Assembly: GCA_963169105.1 (NCBI GenBank) | Contig: OY720632.1 | Location: 5,952,001 to 6,016,000 of the forward strand | Direction: 5' to 3' | Origin: Ceriagrion tenellum | Lineage: Eukaryota; Arthropoda; Insecta; Odonata; Coenagrionidae | DNA: 64,000 bases | Shown here: positions 11,131-22,119 of the stretch, one piece after another | Layout of the letters: each line of letters starts with the position of its first letter | Position numbering within the stretch: position 1 is the stretch's first letter | Notes under the pieces: model-generated | Seen by the model: only the letters and a program-made list of their open reading frames with translations | Databases searched by the model: none | Told to the model about the DNA's origin: nothing | Program-made: the position numbers and the translations under genes

Positions 11131-14027
11131 ATGGTTTACCGCCCTATCCACACCTCAATCCCAAGAGTGGGCCGTGTCCACCCCTCTCGCACCCACCCCT
11201 CTCCCTTTCCACCCGTTCACCCTCCCCTTCCCACCACGGGTCGGGGAGGTGTTTTGGAGGCAGGGGGTGAACTTTCAGTTTTACACCCTCTGTCTATCTC
11301 CACCATCAAAGAAAGATCAACTCCCTTCCGTTAAACTGAAGATTAAATTCTTCAGCTCTTACACCCCTTTCCTCCCCCTTCTCCTTCTCACCCCCTCCTC
11401 CTCTCGTTCCCTCCCCTCTTCTCCCTCTCTCTTTCTCTCCCTAGAATACCTACCTCAAACGGAAATGCCGGTCACTATCCTCCAAGCACCCCCTGCCCTC
11501 GTCATTGGTAAGGTTTGTCTCACCAACAGCTTACCTATTGACAATGACGGAGTCGGATGAGAGCTGAAATTAAAGGTCGCAGTTTACTTCCTAATTCCTT
11601 CTGCAATCCTCGTTCCTTAATCTTCCACGGGTGATGTTTTTCCTTGGAGAACTGAATCCTCATTCGGTGAATTGTTTTTGAGCCGTCTGTTATTGACATT
11701 GTAGTTAGAGTCAAGCCTTCGAATTTTGCCGCTATGCAAACTCTAACTTCATGCTAACCTCGAGAATTTATAATAGTCCTCATGTTTTTTAATTCACACG
11801 CTGGGAAAAGAAACAGTCTCCCTGTAATTTTTTTGGCAATCATTGACTACTACAATAGATTTTCATCCACGGCATTCTGTCCCACGGTATTCCCACGGTG
11901 ACCTTGCGGGACTTTCTTTAGCAATCTCAGCTCTCAAGTCACTGATTTTAGCGAATTTTTTCCGTGACCTTTCGGTCTGCTCAAAGAGCCTTCTTCCTGA
12001 CGACGACTTGACTTTGACTCTCATATCGCCATCAGTTCCATTTATTTCGGATGAGCTTCAATGTGTCCCGCCCACCCATTGCCCCTCCACTCCCCCTATT
12101 GCCCCCCCTCCCCTATTGCCCCCTCCGCCCCCGAGCACATCCCTCCGAGGCTTCGCCTTCCATTTCCAGAGTCATAACTTTTTCATCGTCCCGCGCGCTT
12201 TGTTCTGACTTCCCCTCGAATCCTCCCCTTCTCTCCTCCCACGTTTCCGACCCCCTCGACACTCCCACCCCTCCCCCTCGCCCACTCCTTCTTCCTCCTC
12301 CTCGAAGGAAAAATGATGCCGGCTCCCTCTCCCCCACCCCCCTCCCTCGCCTCTGGGGAACCTCCCCTTTCACGCCCAGGGGAGGACCGAGGGGGCGTGC
12401 GGATAACTCTGTACCATCTTCCCGAACTATCGCTGGGACCCTTCCTGTCCTCCCCCCTACTCCACTCAATCTACCCTCCCCCCTCCCTCCGGCCCTCGTG
12501 TTTTTTCCTTCTCGCTAGGCATTTGTTTTTTCGCTCCAAACCCTCTTTTGTTATCTCCACCTCTCCTTTCAGCGCAAAAAAAGCTCCCCTCTGTCCGATT
12601 CCTCTTCCGGCGAGCGTAACAATGCAACCAATCAACACTCACTTTCATTACCACTCGGGGTTCGAGTGAACTCAGGGCCTGTTGTCATGATTGCGATGAT
12701 CTGGGTTCAAATCCCGGGTGGTAGTGGATATTTTCTGCGAAATCCAGACCGCTTATCGATTCCTATGATGAGAGCATTCCTCAGGGAGTACTGTCTTTGT
12801 CGGAAGGGACGTGAGGACCACCTGGCTAATTCTATTGAGAGAAGCGTTTTGGTGACGTCGGGTTTCTGTCGACGCTGCTCCATTCCACGATCACCTTCAA
12901 TTGCCAGACCTTCCCCACCTGCGGAGTGTAAGCGAACACAGTTGTCCTGCAATTCACATTATAAGCAGTCAATTTCCTCTCATTTTTCGCATCGCCATTT
13001 GGTTTTTCCTCGTTTGACATTTTTATCAAAATTTTTTAAGATATCGGTAAATTTTCACTTTTGTGCCTTTTATTTACCCCTTCAGCATGTAAAATCTTTC
13101 TTCTGTAAGCCTGTATACCAACTTAAAACCATACATTTTGCTTCTTGTCACCACCATTGCTTGTCACATTCCTCTTTGTTTTCACTTTTAAAGGGGTGGA
13201 TAATCAATCAACGCTTGGAATCAAAGATGTAACCTACTCAGTGCAATGTATCTGCAAAAATTGTGCGAAAAAATGCACACAGTAGATACGCAAATAAATA
13301 ACTATTCAGCATGAAAAATTTTACGTCACATTTCATAAACTTTGGTGATGTGCATTACATAGCGCGCAGGCTCTCCGAAAATGAGCCTTAACTGACAGGT
13401 ATGGATTATTGATTGAGATCTCTGATGGGAAACTGAAGACATCGGGTTCCATTGTTTAAATCTTTCTGATCTACGTCCTAAATACTCGTAGCGTATCCGG
13501 GATTTGGCCTAACCAGAGAGAAGTTGCACATCTTTTTTACCTTTTGTTTGAAGAATCTTCCTCTATTTGCCTAATGTGTCAAATGTGTGTTTTTTGAGCA
13601 ATTACCCTACGCTTATTACTTAATTCAAGATGATTTGATGGTACTTGCTTTGATTTATTGGATAAAACTATAGCAAAAAAGCAAGTTCCGGCCTTCTCAG
13701 TGAAAATTTGAAACATAAGATCTGCAAAATATGTTGGATTGAAAGGAAATGTTACTGTGGATGAAATAGCAAACATAAAACAACAGCATAAACAAATGAT
13801 AACATGTGACAATATGGAAAAAGGGGGAAATTTAGGAGGAAAATATTTTTTGAGGTGGTTAGTGAATATTGGAATGGCTTTGGAGAGATCAAGAGGAGTG
13901 TGAATTCAGGGAGGCTGTAAAGAAGGAATCGCTGGGAGAGAGAAAGGCATAACTTAGGGAGGTGTAGGAGGTGATTGTTGCGTAAGAGACGGGCGGGGAT
14001 ATGAAAGGGGAAGTAAGGAAGTACTTC
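11131..14027. other. Non-coding, with two long pyrimidine-rich blocks
   Basis: C/T-rich blocks at about 11155-11460 and 12060-12520 create open frames on both strands made mostly of P, S and R, which I read as composition artefacts. A B-box-like GGTTCAAATCCC at 12704-12715 could be a worn SINE head but no clear A box precedes it. The rest is AT-rich unique DNA. Confidence 0.45.
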
Positions 14028-14028
14028 A

Positions 14029-14073
14029 TCTACATCTACATATTACCCCGCGAGCCGCCGCATGGGCTTGTGG
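14029..14073 (-). mobile_element. LINE 3' end scrap
   Basis: On the minus strand this reads as the tail of the LINE family seen at 36605-37156: the GCCCATG and GCGGCTCG block followed by TAGATGTAG-type repeats. Only about 45 bp remain, so it is an extreme 5' truncation or a decayed copy. Confidence 0.55.
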
Positions 14074-14359
14074 CAATTTTCCGAAGAAGCTATTTGCACT
14101 ACCAGTTATGTAACTCTGTAAGAAGTAACTCTGTTCCTAAACTGGCTTTCAAAGAAATTTAAGTGGAAATCGAAAGTTAATTCCTTCATTTTGAACTTGA
14201 GTAACTGGTTATATGAAAAAAGAAATAGAAGTCTATTCCTCTTATCAGTTTATATGAAAATGAATCAGTATATATGTAAAGCATCAGCAGCATGAATGTA
14301 TGCTAGATGATGAAACAGCATGGATGTATGTTAGAAAGATCACTTCATGTAATGGGCAT

Positions 14360-14735
14360 CTTCTTCTTCTCTCCTCAACCGTTGGGTTGGTGGGCAGCAT
14401 TTTGTCCTCTTAAAGGTCGTCTTTTCGTCGTCATATCCTTAACCACTCTGTAAGGTCTTCCATCCTTTACATCCGTTAATAACTCCTTTCTTGACCTTCC
14501 CCTTTTCCTCTTTGCCTCCATCCTACCTTCAATTAAGCTGGTACACCACTCCTAGTGTCTTAGCAGGTGCCCTATGAGCCTTTCAATTCTGCTTTCTATT
14601 ATTTTAGACAGTTGACGCCTCTTCTTTATCATTTCTAGCACTTTCTCGTTGGTCAATTTGCTCGTCCATTGTACTTTAAGCATCCTGCGCCAACATAACA
14701 TTTCAAAGGCCTGCAGTTTCTTTTTATCTTCTATC
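14360..14735 (-). pseudogene. RTE-type reverse transcriptase C-terminal relic
   Basis: The minus strand translates to LQAFEM, WRRMLK, NEKVLEMIKKRR, then IGHLLRH, a stop, and a basic stretch with KRKRGRSRK. This order (LEAFEMWCWRRMLKI, then IGHxLRH, then GRPRK) is the characteristic end of RTE-like non-LTR retrotransposon proteins. The catalytic reverse transcriptase core is absent and there is an in-frame stop, so the copy is dead and 5'-truncated. The family match is from my recognition of the motif order, not a search. Confidence 0.7.
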
Positions 14736-14745
14736 TTATCTCCTT

Positions 14746-16980
14746 ATCTATCTACTGGGCATATAGAGGGAGAATCAGTGCTCTGTGCCTACGTGGAAGT
14801 TTTGGCGTGGATTTAGAGGGAGGGTCCCATCTGCCGATCACTATTCGTCTTTGTCCATCATCGCCTGATCCTCTCCTCTGACTTCCCTCATCACTTCCCA
14901 CTTATTTTTTTTCTCCTTTCGAGTTTTTTCCCTTTCTCACGACGCGATCTCCTGATCTTCACATTCTAACGTCTCTTTCCCTCACGAGACTTGTTCATCC
15001 CTCTTGTCCTCACCACACCACACCCTCCTCACCCCCTCCGATTCCTCCGAATCTTTTCGCATCCATCCCTCACGCACAAATCTCGCGAACTCATCATTCC
15101 CTCCATCCTTCGTCGCCACTCTATCTCTCCAGCACATTCCCTCGATTTCCTCATCCATCTCTGAATTCCTCCGTCTCTCTCCTTCCAACCCCATTCCACC
15201 CCCTCCCCATCCTCATCCCCACCCCTCAACTACTCCAACCCACTTCCCTTGGCTGCAGCCGCGCGAGTTGATTCGCTCGTCGAGACAAACAAAAGACAAC
15301 CGACTCGTGCTCCGTTTAATGGAGCGGAAAAAAATGGCTCTTAAAATTTCACCGCCGTAAAACAACGACGTTCCCTCCTTCTTGTGGGATCTTATGCGTC
15401 GTATCGAGCGGAAGGCCTAATAACTGAATAGATACTATTGTTTGATGATTTGACTGACCATAAACTAAGCCAACGAAGCTTCGAAATAGGGCGTAAAATA
15501 TTTGTTTATTGGATTCATCGATATTTAAGGCAACATTTTGGTGAGAACTTTTTTGAGATTCCTGGCTGTGCACTTGTTTTTCCATTCGAATCCATCAATA
15601 CCTTAGCTTAATACTTCTCTCTTGTTTAGGAAGTTCTTCATGCATATCCATTTTTGTCATTCATTTCATATGGAGATCATTCACGTATTTTAAATCTGTT
15701 TTTAAGGAATGGGACTTCACTTCCCCCTTTTGTTTTTTTAATTTACTTAGACGTTGAATGTTATACTGAAAAAGTGTCTAAAAATTACTTTAGGAAATCA
15801 TCCGTGTCTTCCAAATACGAATACCAAAAGTAATAAAATTTAAAGTCATTTATGCTACTAGTTACCTAAGCAACAATTGTGTATACAAAATATAATTCTC
15901 TTAAGTTTAATGTAAGATATTTAAGCACCAAAGTGGCATAATATTTTTGAAAAAATATTAATAAAAAAATATTGCGTTTAACCATCTGTATAGTATGATG
16001 ATTCAGTGAAATTATTCTGATGTAAGGTTAGTTTTTTTTAAACCTCAGAAGTTTGTGTTAAAGAGCCAATAATGATATTTCGACGTGTTAGCAATCATAT
16101 AAATAATATATTTTGAATGCGATCAAGTTAGTCAATGATTTTCTTCTGAGTTATTGTTCCTGTTATTTTTCCGAATGTTTTCGTGTAATTTTTATTGTGT
16201 CACATCAATAGAAATTTATTTATGTAGGAAAAATGAAATCAAAGAAAACATTTCACGCTTGATAAATCTAGTTAATATATCCATAAGCTGGTTTTCCCTG
16301 GAATGCGATAGATGAAGAGATATTATTTTTGCTTTTATGTAGCGAGAAAATTTACGGCATTCCCCGTAATAGTATTTGTTCCGTGTTTTCCTGAAATGGG
16401 CTTGTAGCATGGAGCATGGAAAAATGTGCTTGGAGTTTGGTTATCCCTGAATTAACGACTTCTGACGAGGTGTTCAAGAATAAAGAAGGCGGATATATGC
16501 GGAGAATGCTCACGGAGACAAAAAAGCCTAATTTCTCCTAGACCTTTGGGCGTATTAGATATTACCGTAAACCCTAGAAAACGTTTTGAATTTTCTGTCA
16601 GTGATTTCAATATCCAAAATATTTTAACAGTCATAATGTAGTTGAGAGCCCGTTCAAATTTTTAAGTGAGCTTGAAAAGTTCAAATGGATGCAGAACTAT
16701 ATAAGGCGCTCACGGAAGTGACGTTTACGTTCAAGGGTGAACGCCGCGAAATTTCTGTGAACGCGGGTTAAATTGACTGCTCGCACTCCCATCTGGCGCC
16801 GTCTACGTCTCTCCATCCACCTCCCAACCTCCTGCATTCCTTTAACTCAAATTCCTCCCCTTCATCTCCCTGCAACATTCTCACTCTCTCAATTAAACCG
16901 AGTTCCCTTCACCTGGATATCTAAACCAATTAATTCCATCGCAAGTTTTTCGCCGGAAATCTGAGGCGGGAACACCCATT
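14746..16980. other. Non-coding, with a pyrimidine-rich block
   Basis: A C/T-rich block at about 14880-15240 gives proline/serine-rich chance frames. The rest, to the left target duplication of the hAT element, is AT-rich with nothing I recognise. Confidence 0.45.
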
Positions 16981-16988
16981 GGTACGAC
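16981..16988. repeat. Left 8-bp target site duplication of hAT element
   Basis: GGTACGAC, repeated exactly at 21208-21215. An 8-bp duplication is diagnostic of the hAT superfamily, and the lack of any mismatch suggests a recent insertion. Confidence 0.95.
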
Positions 16989-17212
16989 CATGGGCGTAGC
17001 CAGGGAATTTGGCTGGGGGGGGCCATGGGACCACCTACCTTCCGGGGGGTACCCCCACTTCAAGAGAGGGTGCTTCTCCCCCAGAAATGTTTGAAATTGA
17101 ACCTTCTCAGAACTGAAATTAAGCCTAATTGCTGATGACATTTTTGTAAAATACTGAAAGGGATTGTTGTAGGCTAGAAAATGATCACACCGAGTTGGAA
17201 AATAAAATAGCT

Positions 17213-17218
17213 TTTATT
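17213..17218 (-). promoter_or_regulatory. Candidate polyadenylation signal of transposase
   Basis: AATAAA on the minus strand, about 130 bp after the transposase stop codon and inside the left part of the element. This is a short motif in AT-rich DNA, so position is the main support. Confidence 0.45.
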
Positions 17219-17346
17219 TTCAACGAGGATTTATACATTTTCAGAGGGATCATAGTAAATTTTGGGATGGTTATCTGCTAATAAATTAAATACAACTTCA
17301 ATATTAATTTAAAGTGAAAACAAAGAAAAGAAACAAAATATTTGGT

Positions 17347-19671
17347 TTAAAGGAATTTTCTGTTTTTTTGACAAAAATGTTCAATGATGGTAGTGCTGGG
17401 AACCCTTTCTTTAACAAGTTTTTTTTCGATGTGAAGAATGGATAGATTTGAAAATCTTGATTGACCGGTTGTAGACCGAATCCATGACTTGATTCTTCGC
17501 ATGACTGAAAAACTTCTTTCACATCCACCCGAGCTGACGGGCAGGCCGATTGCTACTTGGAGAAGTCTGTAAACATTCGGCATGATATCTTCATTTATTT
17601 CTGCTCTGACATTTTTAAGTTTGACCTCTAGTTCCTTGTTTTTTAATATATTTCTCAATACTGTAGCCTCGGCATTTAAGGAATGGGCATCAATATTCAA
17701 AATTTCTTTGTAATTATTAATGAAATCTTCAGCTTCAGTCAAGTTCAACTGAGTAAAGGCATCCGCTGCCTTTGCCAGGGGAACGGACTCAAACCTGTGC
17801 TGAAAATGTGAAATAACGTTATCCAAAACCCTGTTGTACACATTGATTTTCCAGTAATCTCGAGTGTTGGGGTTGGTGTCAGATGGTAGATCGGTCAGCT
17901 GGCTTTTTCCTACGGTAGTTTCAACATAGTAATCGCTCATTTTTGCGGGCGGCTGCTGCCTTCTTTTCTTTGAGACAGACACAGGCTCTAGCAAAATGTC
18001 GTTATTGTTCGCAAATTCTACTATCTCGGCCCATAAACCATCAAAATTATTTCTGCTCTCTGCCAAAGTAGTTTGAATGCTGGCAATAACTGAACTTGCT
18101 CTCCCGAGCGTCGCATCTGGGCCTTGCAAATACTTACTCAGCACGTTGGGCACCGATAAAACTGAATGGATTACGAAAAGATTAACAACGAATTCAGGTT
18201 GTACGATAGATCTCAACAAACCGATGGCCTCCACCATACCCCCATCTCGTGCAGCGTTGATTTCCTCCTCAAGGGCTTCCTTGATTGCGTTGAAGTTATT
18301 TTTTACAACGTTACAATTTGTGTAACGGCAGCACCATCTTGTACTACTTAAGCTCCCCATTTCTTTCCCACCCTTAATGCCTAGCTTCTTTTGGATCTCT
18401 GCTAAGATGGCATGATTACCAGGTTGTGAATAGTGCATATGGAGGGCTTCAAGAGTATTGAAGAAAATGTAAGCTGACTGGATATCGTTGCAGGAATAGA
18501 CAACGGCCAAATTTACTTTGTGAGCTAAGCAGTGGATATAAATTGCCTGTGGGTGTAACTCTTTCATTTTCACCTGGAGACCTGCGTTCTTTCCTGACAT
18601 TACGCTGGCACCATCGTATGATTGTCCAATCATTGGTATATCGTCCAAGCTGTATTTAGTTAAAAAATCTTGAATCATTTGGCTTAGCGACTCGGAATCT
18701 CTTGCTGTGGAACAATTTAAGAAACCGAGAAACCTTTCGATGGGCTCCAATCCTCTTACGTACCTCAAAACTACTGACAACTGTTCTTCTTTGTAACATT
18801 TGGCTTCATCAACCATCAATGAATAAAACCCACACTCCCGCACTTCCTTTACAATTTCTTGAAGAGTTAGACCGCCTGCAACTTCTATTATTTCGTTCTG
18901 AACCGTTGGGCTGCAGTAGTTAAGGCACTGCTCAAAATGTTTGGCAAAAAAGTCATCATACTTCGCAAAAAGCTTACACAATTCAACAAAGTTTCCTCTA
19001 TTCTGAGATTCAGAGCTCTCATCATGTCCTCTCAGTGGCATGCCTTGACAACTGAGATAGGAAATAATATCAGCTACTTCTGTCAAGTAACGTTTTTTCT
19101 CTTCAATCTCTTCTTTACTCTGATTTACGACTCTCGCGTGTACAGTACCAGATGCGTTAGCCATTTGGTACCCCAGATACTTTTGATGACAATCCAAATG
19201 AGATCCTGATTTTTCGTGTTTTTCGATCGCATCTTTTAATTTTTTCCATTTGCGAAACCCCGTTTTAATAAACTTTTCGTTTTGGTCTCGCACAACCCCG
19301 GTAAAGAAAAGTCTACACACAAAGCAGTATGCTCGATCTTTTTCCACACTGTACTCCAACCACTGGTGTTTTTCATAGTAAGCGTCGGAAAATGATCGGT
19401 TTCTGTCACCAAATAGTGTTTTCGGGAAATTAATTTTCAGTTGTTTCGGTCCAGTTTCCAAAGTACCAAGATCTGTCGGTTCAGATGCTCTTTCCTCGAT
19501 TACTTCCATTTTTTCATCTGCGGCTTTCGTTGAAGTTTCAAACGTTGACGGTGCAGAGGAGGGGAATGTGCGGTCGTCTCTGGGAGGATCATCATCTTGA
19601 CGTTGATCATTTTTTGGAGGGGGAGAGAGAGTTTTCTTGAAAAATGATCGAATATCTGAAACTTTCTTCAT
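17347..19671 (-). CDS. hAT transposase with TTF-type zinc finger
   Basis: A DDE-type transposase that would bind its element's ends in the nucleus and cut and paste the element. From the Met at 19671 it is 774 residues. The N-terminus has an IRSFFKK motif, followed by an acidic/proline-rich stretch. A TTF/BED-like zinc finger follows (CFVC, Cys116/Cys119, with His152, His158 and Cys161 downstream), then a DUF4371-like block. RNase H-like catalytic positions are visible: Asp288 in MVDEA, Asp353 in SYDGAS, the CLAH motif (Cys381/His384), TRW (Trp446) and Glu718 in GCERSFS within the C-terminal hAT dimerisation region. The motif after MVDEA is KCYKEEQLS where relatives often have a second Asp. 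An in-frame Met seven codons upstream lies inside a pyrimidine tract ending in a 3' splice site, so I start at 19671. There are no internal stops. Related host proteins are ZMYM1-like, but the flanking terminal repeats show this one is transposon-borne. Confidence 0.93.
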   Translation of the reverse strand: MKKVSDIRSFFKKTLSPPPKNDQRQDDDPPRDDRTFPSSAPSTFETSTKAADEKMEVIEERASEPTDLGTLETGPKQLKINFPKTLFGDRNRSFSDAYYEKHQWLEYSVEKDRAYCFVCRLFFTGVVRDQNEKFIKTGFRKWKKLKDAIEKHEKSGSHLDCHQKYLGYQMANASGTVHARVVNQSKEEIEEKKRYLTEVADIISYLSCQGMPLRGHDESSESQNRGNFVELCKLFAKYDDFFAKHFEQCLNYCSPTVQNEIIEVAGGLTLQEIVKEVRECGFYSLMVDEAKCYKEEQLSVVLRYVRGLEPIERFLGFLNCSTARDSESLSQMIQDFLTKYSLDDIPMIGQSYDGASVMSGKNAGLQVKMKELHPQAIYIHCLAHKVNLAVVYSCNDIQSAYIFFNTLEALHMHYSQPGNHAILAEIQKKLGIKGGKEMGSLSSTRWCCRYTNCNVVKNNFNAIKEALEEEINAARDGGMVEAIGLLRSIVQPEFVVNLFVIHSVLSVPNVLSKYLQGPDATLGRASSVIASIQTTLAESRNNFDGLWAEIVEFANNNDILLEPVSVSKKRRQQPPAKMSDYYVETTVGKSQLTDLPSDTNPNTRDYWKINVYNRVLDNVISHFQHRFESVPLAKAADAFTQLNLTEAEDFINNYKEILNIDAHSLNAEATVLRNILKNKELEVKLKNVRAEINEDIMPNVYRLLQVAIGLPVSSGGCERSFSVMRRIKSWIRSTTGQSRFSNLSILHIEKKLVKERVPSTTIIEHFCQKNRKFL

Positions 19672-19678
19672 CTTGCAC

Positions 19679-20540
19679 CTAAAGAAAAACAAAATAGAAG
19701 GGAAAAATCACAAGATTGCGCGAAACATAATCAACTGCACAACACTATAGTGCTTTCCACATTTAGTTGACAGTATGGACTCTTATGGAGATTCGTTTCC
19801 CATGTTAATCTCCATAAGGGCGGGCGTGCGCTGTTATCAAATGCAGCATAAAAATTAATATTGCACTATGCACTGAATAAAAATGTGCCATAATGCATAA
19901 AGAGACGTTTCATTTAATGGTGTCAATAGTTTTTCGATAAAGTTTATAAAAAATATTTCCATAAACTTCCCCTACAAACGCGGTTCTTTTCACTTTTTTT
20001 CACTCGATTGTCGGCGAACCGTTCCTCGTGCTGGATTAAAACTTTTACCTAAAGGTTCCTCATACCATTTTCTTCGTAACAGTGCTCATGTTTTTTGTGG
20101 TTAATTGAGCTAAAATGTTGTTATACTGATGTAAATATCTTAAGGACAAAAAATTGAATTTTTGCAAGGTAAAAAGTAGCCGCCTGCTAACTTACGTATT
20201 TTACATTGTAGGTCCATTAATGCTGCATATGAAATGTGAATAAAAGTATAAAGTTGTTTTTAGTGCTTAAATCATATCTTTATCTCAATCGTGAAGGGAG
20301 TTACAACGTTTTTATCTTAAGAAAAATGATTACGGCGCCGTCGAGGCGCGATGTTTGCTCAGTCTGCAATTGAAGACAGGAGGCAATTAGCAACGGCAGC
20401 ATCATATATCATAGTTGGTGTTTTGTGACTTGACTAAATTGCTTCGAGAGAAATAAAGAACCTTATCTGCAGGATGAAACCCTCACGTCATCCCGATTCC
20501 CTGTCACAAGACACCGGCGTCATTTCATTTGGAAACTTAC
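19679..20540 (-). promoter_or_regulatory. Candidate 5'-UTR intron of the transposase gene
   Basis: On the minus strand a pyrimidine-rich run ends in TTTCTTTAG at 19679, eight bases before the ATG, a good 3' splice site. A strong donor (AAAAG then GTAAGT) sits at 20540, and a second (GAAG then GTAAGC) at 21020. This predicts a non-coding first exon in the GC-rich part of the element joined to the coding exon. It is inferred from splice motifs only. Confidence 0.5.
19782..19818. repeat. Perfect 12-bp hairpin in the hAT leader
   Basis: CTTATGGAGATT (19782-19793) and its exact reverse complement (19807-19818) are separated by 13 bases. It lies about 110 bp upstream of the transposase ATG, within the predicted intron. 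It may be a subterminal protein-binding site or simply structure in the element; no copy of it is seen near the other end. Confidence 0.7.
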
Positions 20541-21207
20541 CTTTTCACTCCGCGCGTTATCACGTAATCCGCAAGATGCACCGGTTTGCTGTCACTGGGA
20601 GCGCCGCGGGAACCACACTTTTAACACCACACTCACCACAGTGGTTGAAGAAAAACTGGCCAACTGGCGCCAGCACTCCAGCACAGCGCGACGTACGACG
20701 CGCGGCTTGTCTGTCAATGTAAACCAACAACAATCCTGTCGATGCTTGTTGAGGCGGGCGAGCCGGCGCGGCGGGTGGAATGGTGAGGTGAGGTGGCAAG
20801 GGAGGGGGGAAGAAACAGCCAGGCAAGCGCGCTGCCGGGCAGAGACTAGAGGTCCTACGTAGGGTAATATAGTAACTCTTCTGAAACGAGTGCCGAGCAC
20901 CTCAGCTACACCGCTGGAGCCAGACGAAGCAGACGAACAAAGCAGCAGTGCCTGTCCGCGGCGCACATTTTCAAACTTCGCAGTGCTGCCCCGGCTGCTT
21001 CAGTGTAAATTGTAGCTTACCTTCGGCCAAAATATAGAACCAAAGGGACCGCACCGCCGTGCTGTGGCTCGGCCGCTGGCGCGCGGTTGCTAGCGCTGTG
21101 TGAAGCGTGGCCACCACAATTTAGATTTGTCAAATTTTTCTGGGGGGGGTCACGAGCCTTCTGGGGGGGGCCGGGCCCCCCCAGGGACCCCCCTAGCTAC
21201 GCCCATG

Positions 21208-21215
21208 GGTACGAC
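21208..21215. repeat. Right 8-bp target site duplication of hAT element
   Basis: GGTACGAC, identical to 16981-16988. It overlaps the 5-bp duplication TACGA (21210-21214) and first base of the older element that begins at 21215. Confidence 0.95.
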
Positions 21216-22114
21216 CATTGAGTATAAGTATATATAGAGTGGCAAAGCAATGCTAAAAACTGGACATAAATTTTTGAGAGCTTTGGGAAGAATTTCACAG
21301 GGGGCACCGCCTTAGGGGAGGAAGAATTTTGGCTTAAGGAGAAGGCCGATTGGAGGCGCTAGTGGTACTCGGTGATTTTGCATCAACATACAGAAGAGTG
21401 GATTTACCATGGCTGCTGTGTGCTTTTAATCGAGTATCGATTGTATTGTCGTTCCTATGGTACATCGGTAAACAGTTCACTCCGTTTATATCGCTATTTT
21501 CAGGTATTCTCGTCGCGTGTTTAGTTTTCCTGACTACAGTTTCTCCCCTCTTCCTGTTCGAGGTTCCGTAAATGTAATTACTTATTCAGGCATTATCGCT
21601 GCGCGAGTCCATTCTCGGCATTCGATTAAAAACTCTTTTCGTAGACTGGTCTTCCTAATATTCGTTTTTAATGCCATATTGCAGCTTTCCTCTAAATGAG
21701 ACACATTACAAATCAAAGATGTATTCTTTTAAAGGCTCATGTGCATAACTAAAACAATCGGGATGCCTCTAAAATTATGACTCACTCACTCGCGAGCCAA
21801 CCTCCTCAAAATACATGTTTAATTTGGTCTCGACGACTCAATAAGATTCGTTTCCGTTGCTATGGGTCGATTAGTAAACATCCAGGCACCGAAAGCATCA
21901 TAAGAACATCATGTGAGTTGTGCGACACTAAATGTTTGCACTACACTCACGACACTAAATGCTCACTTTGCACGACACTAAATGCTCATTTGTTATGGCT
22001 TGCAGTGCAACTTCGATACACCTGTTCCATCTATCGGCCAAAGTATTATTTTAAAACTCATATCCGAATATCCCTTTCTCTTTGCTAGTCTATATGTATA
22101 CTTATTCTCTATGG
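21215..22114. mobile_element. Unclassified inverted-repeat element with 5-bp duplication, copy 1
   Basis: Begins CCATTGAGTATAAGTATATA and ends, read inward on the minus strand, CCATAGAGAATAAGTATACA; the terminal inverted repeat runs to about GGCAAAG (~35 bp). It is flanked by TACGA at 21210-21214 and 22115-22119. Large parts match the element at 40208-40824, including the segments at 21229-21470, 21801-21950 and 21995-22114. The copy here carries ~280 bp more. No transposase is encoded. Consistent 5-bp duplications in both copies do not fit hAT (8), Harbinger (3) or mariner (2). Transib has 5-bp duplications but its CAC-type ends are not obvious here. Confidence 0.8.
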
Positions 22115-22119
22115 TACGA

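Larger units (their letters stand above)
16989..21207 (-). mobile_element. Complete hAT DNA transposon
   Basis: A 4,219-bp element. Its left end CATGGGCGTAGCCAGGG and its right end, read inward on the minus strand as CATGGGCGTAGCTAGGG, form a ~17-bp terminal inverted repeat with one mismatch. Runs of eight or so G lie just inside both ends. It encodes one intact transposase on the minus strand, with a ~1.5 kb leader region (19672 to the right end) that is GC-rich from about 20560 to 21110. Termini, perfect 8-bp target duplication and intact coding region together suggest a potentially autonomous copy. Confidence 0.93.

Noticed and set aside
12051..12518. 155-codon frame rich in proline and serine
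   Set aside because: Composition-driven frame in a C/T-rich block, with an antisense frame of similar length.
12704..12715. B-box-like GGTTCAAATCCC as a tRNA gene
   Set aside because: No A box at the right distance and no cloverleaf stems.
17347..19692. Transposase start at the upstream Met (19692)
   Set aside because: The extra residues MFFFRCK come from a pyrimidine tract and AG of a 3' splice site. The Met at 19671 is a better start.
20474..20722. 82-codon plus-strand frame inside the hAT leader
   Set aside because: It lies antisense to the predicted 5' UTR in GC-rich DNA where open frames occur on both strands, and has no domain.
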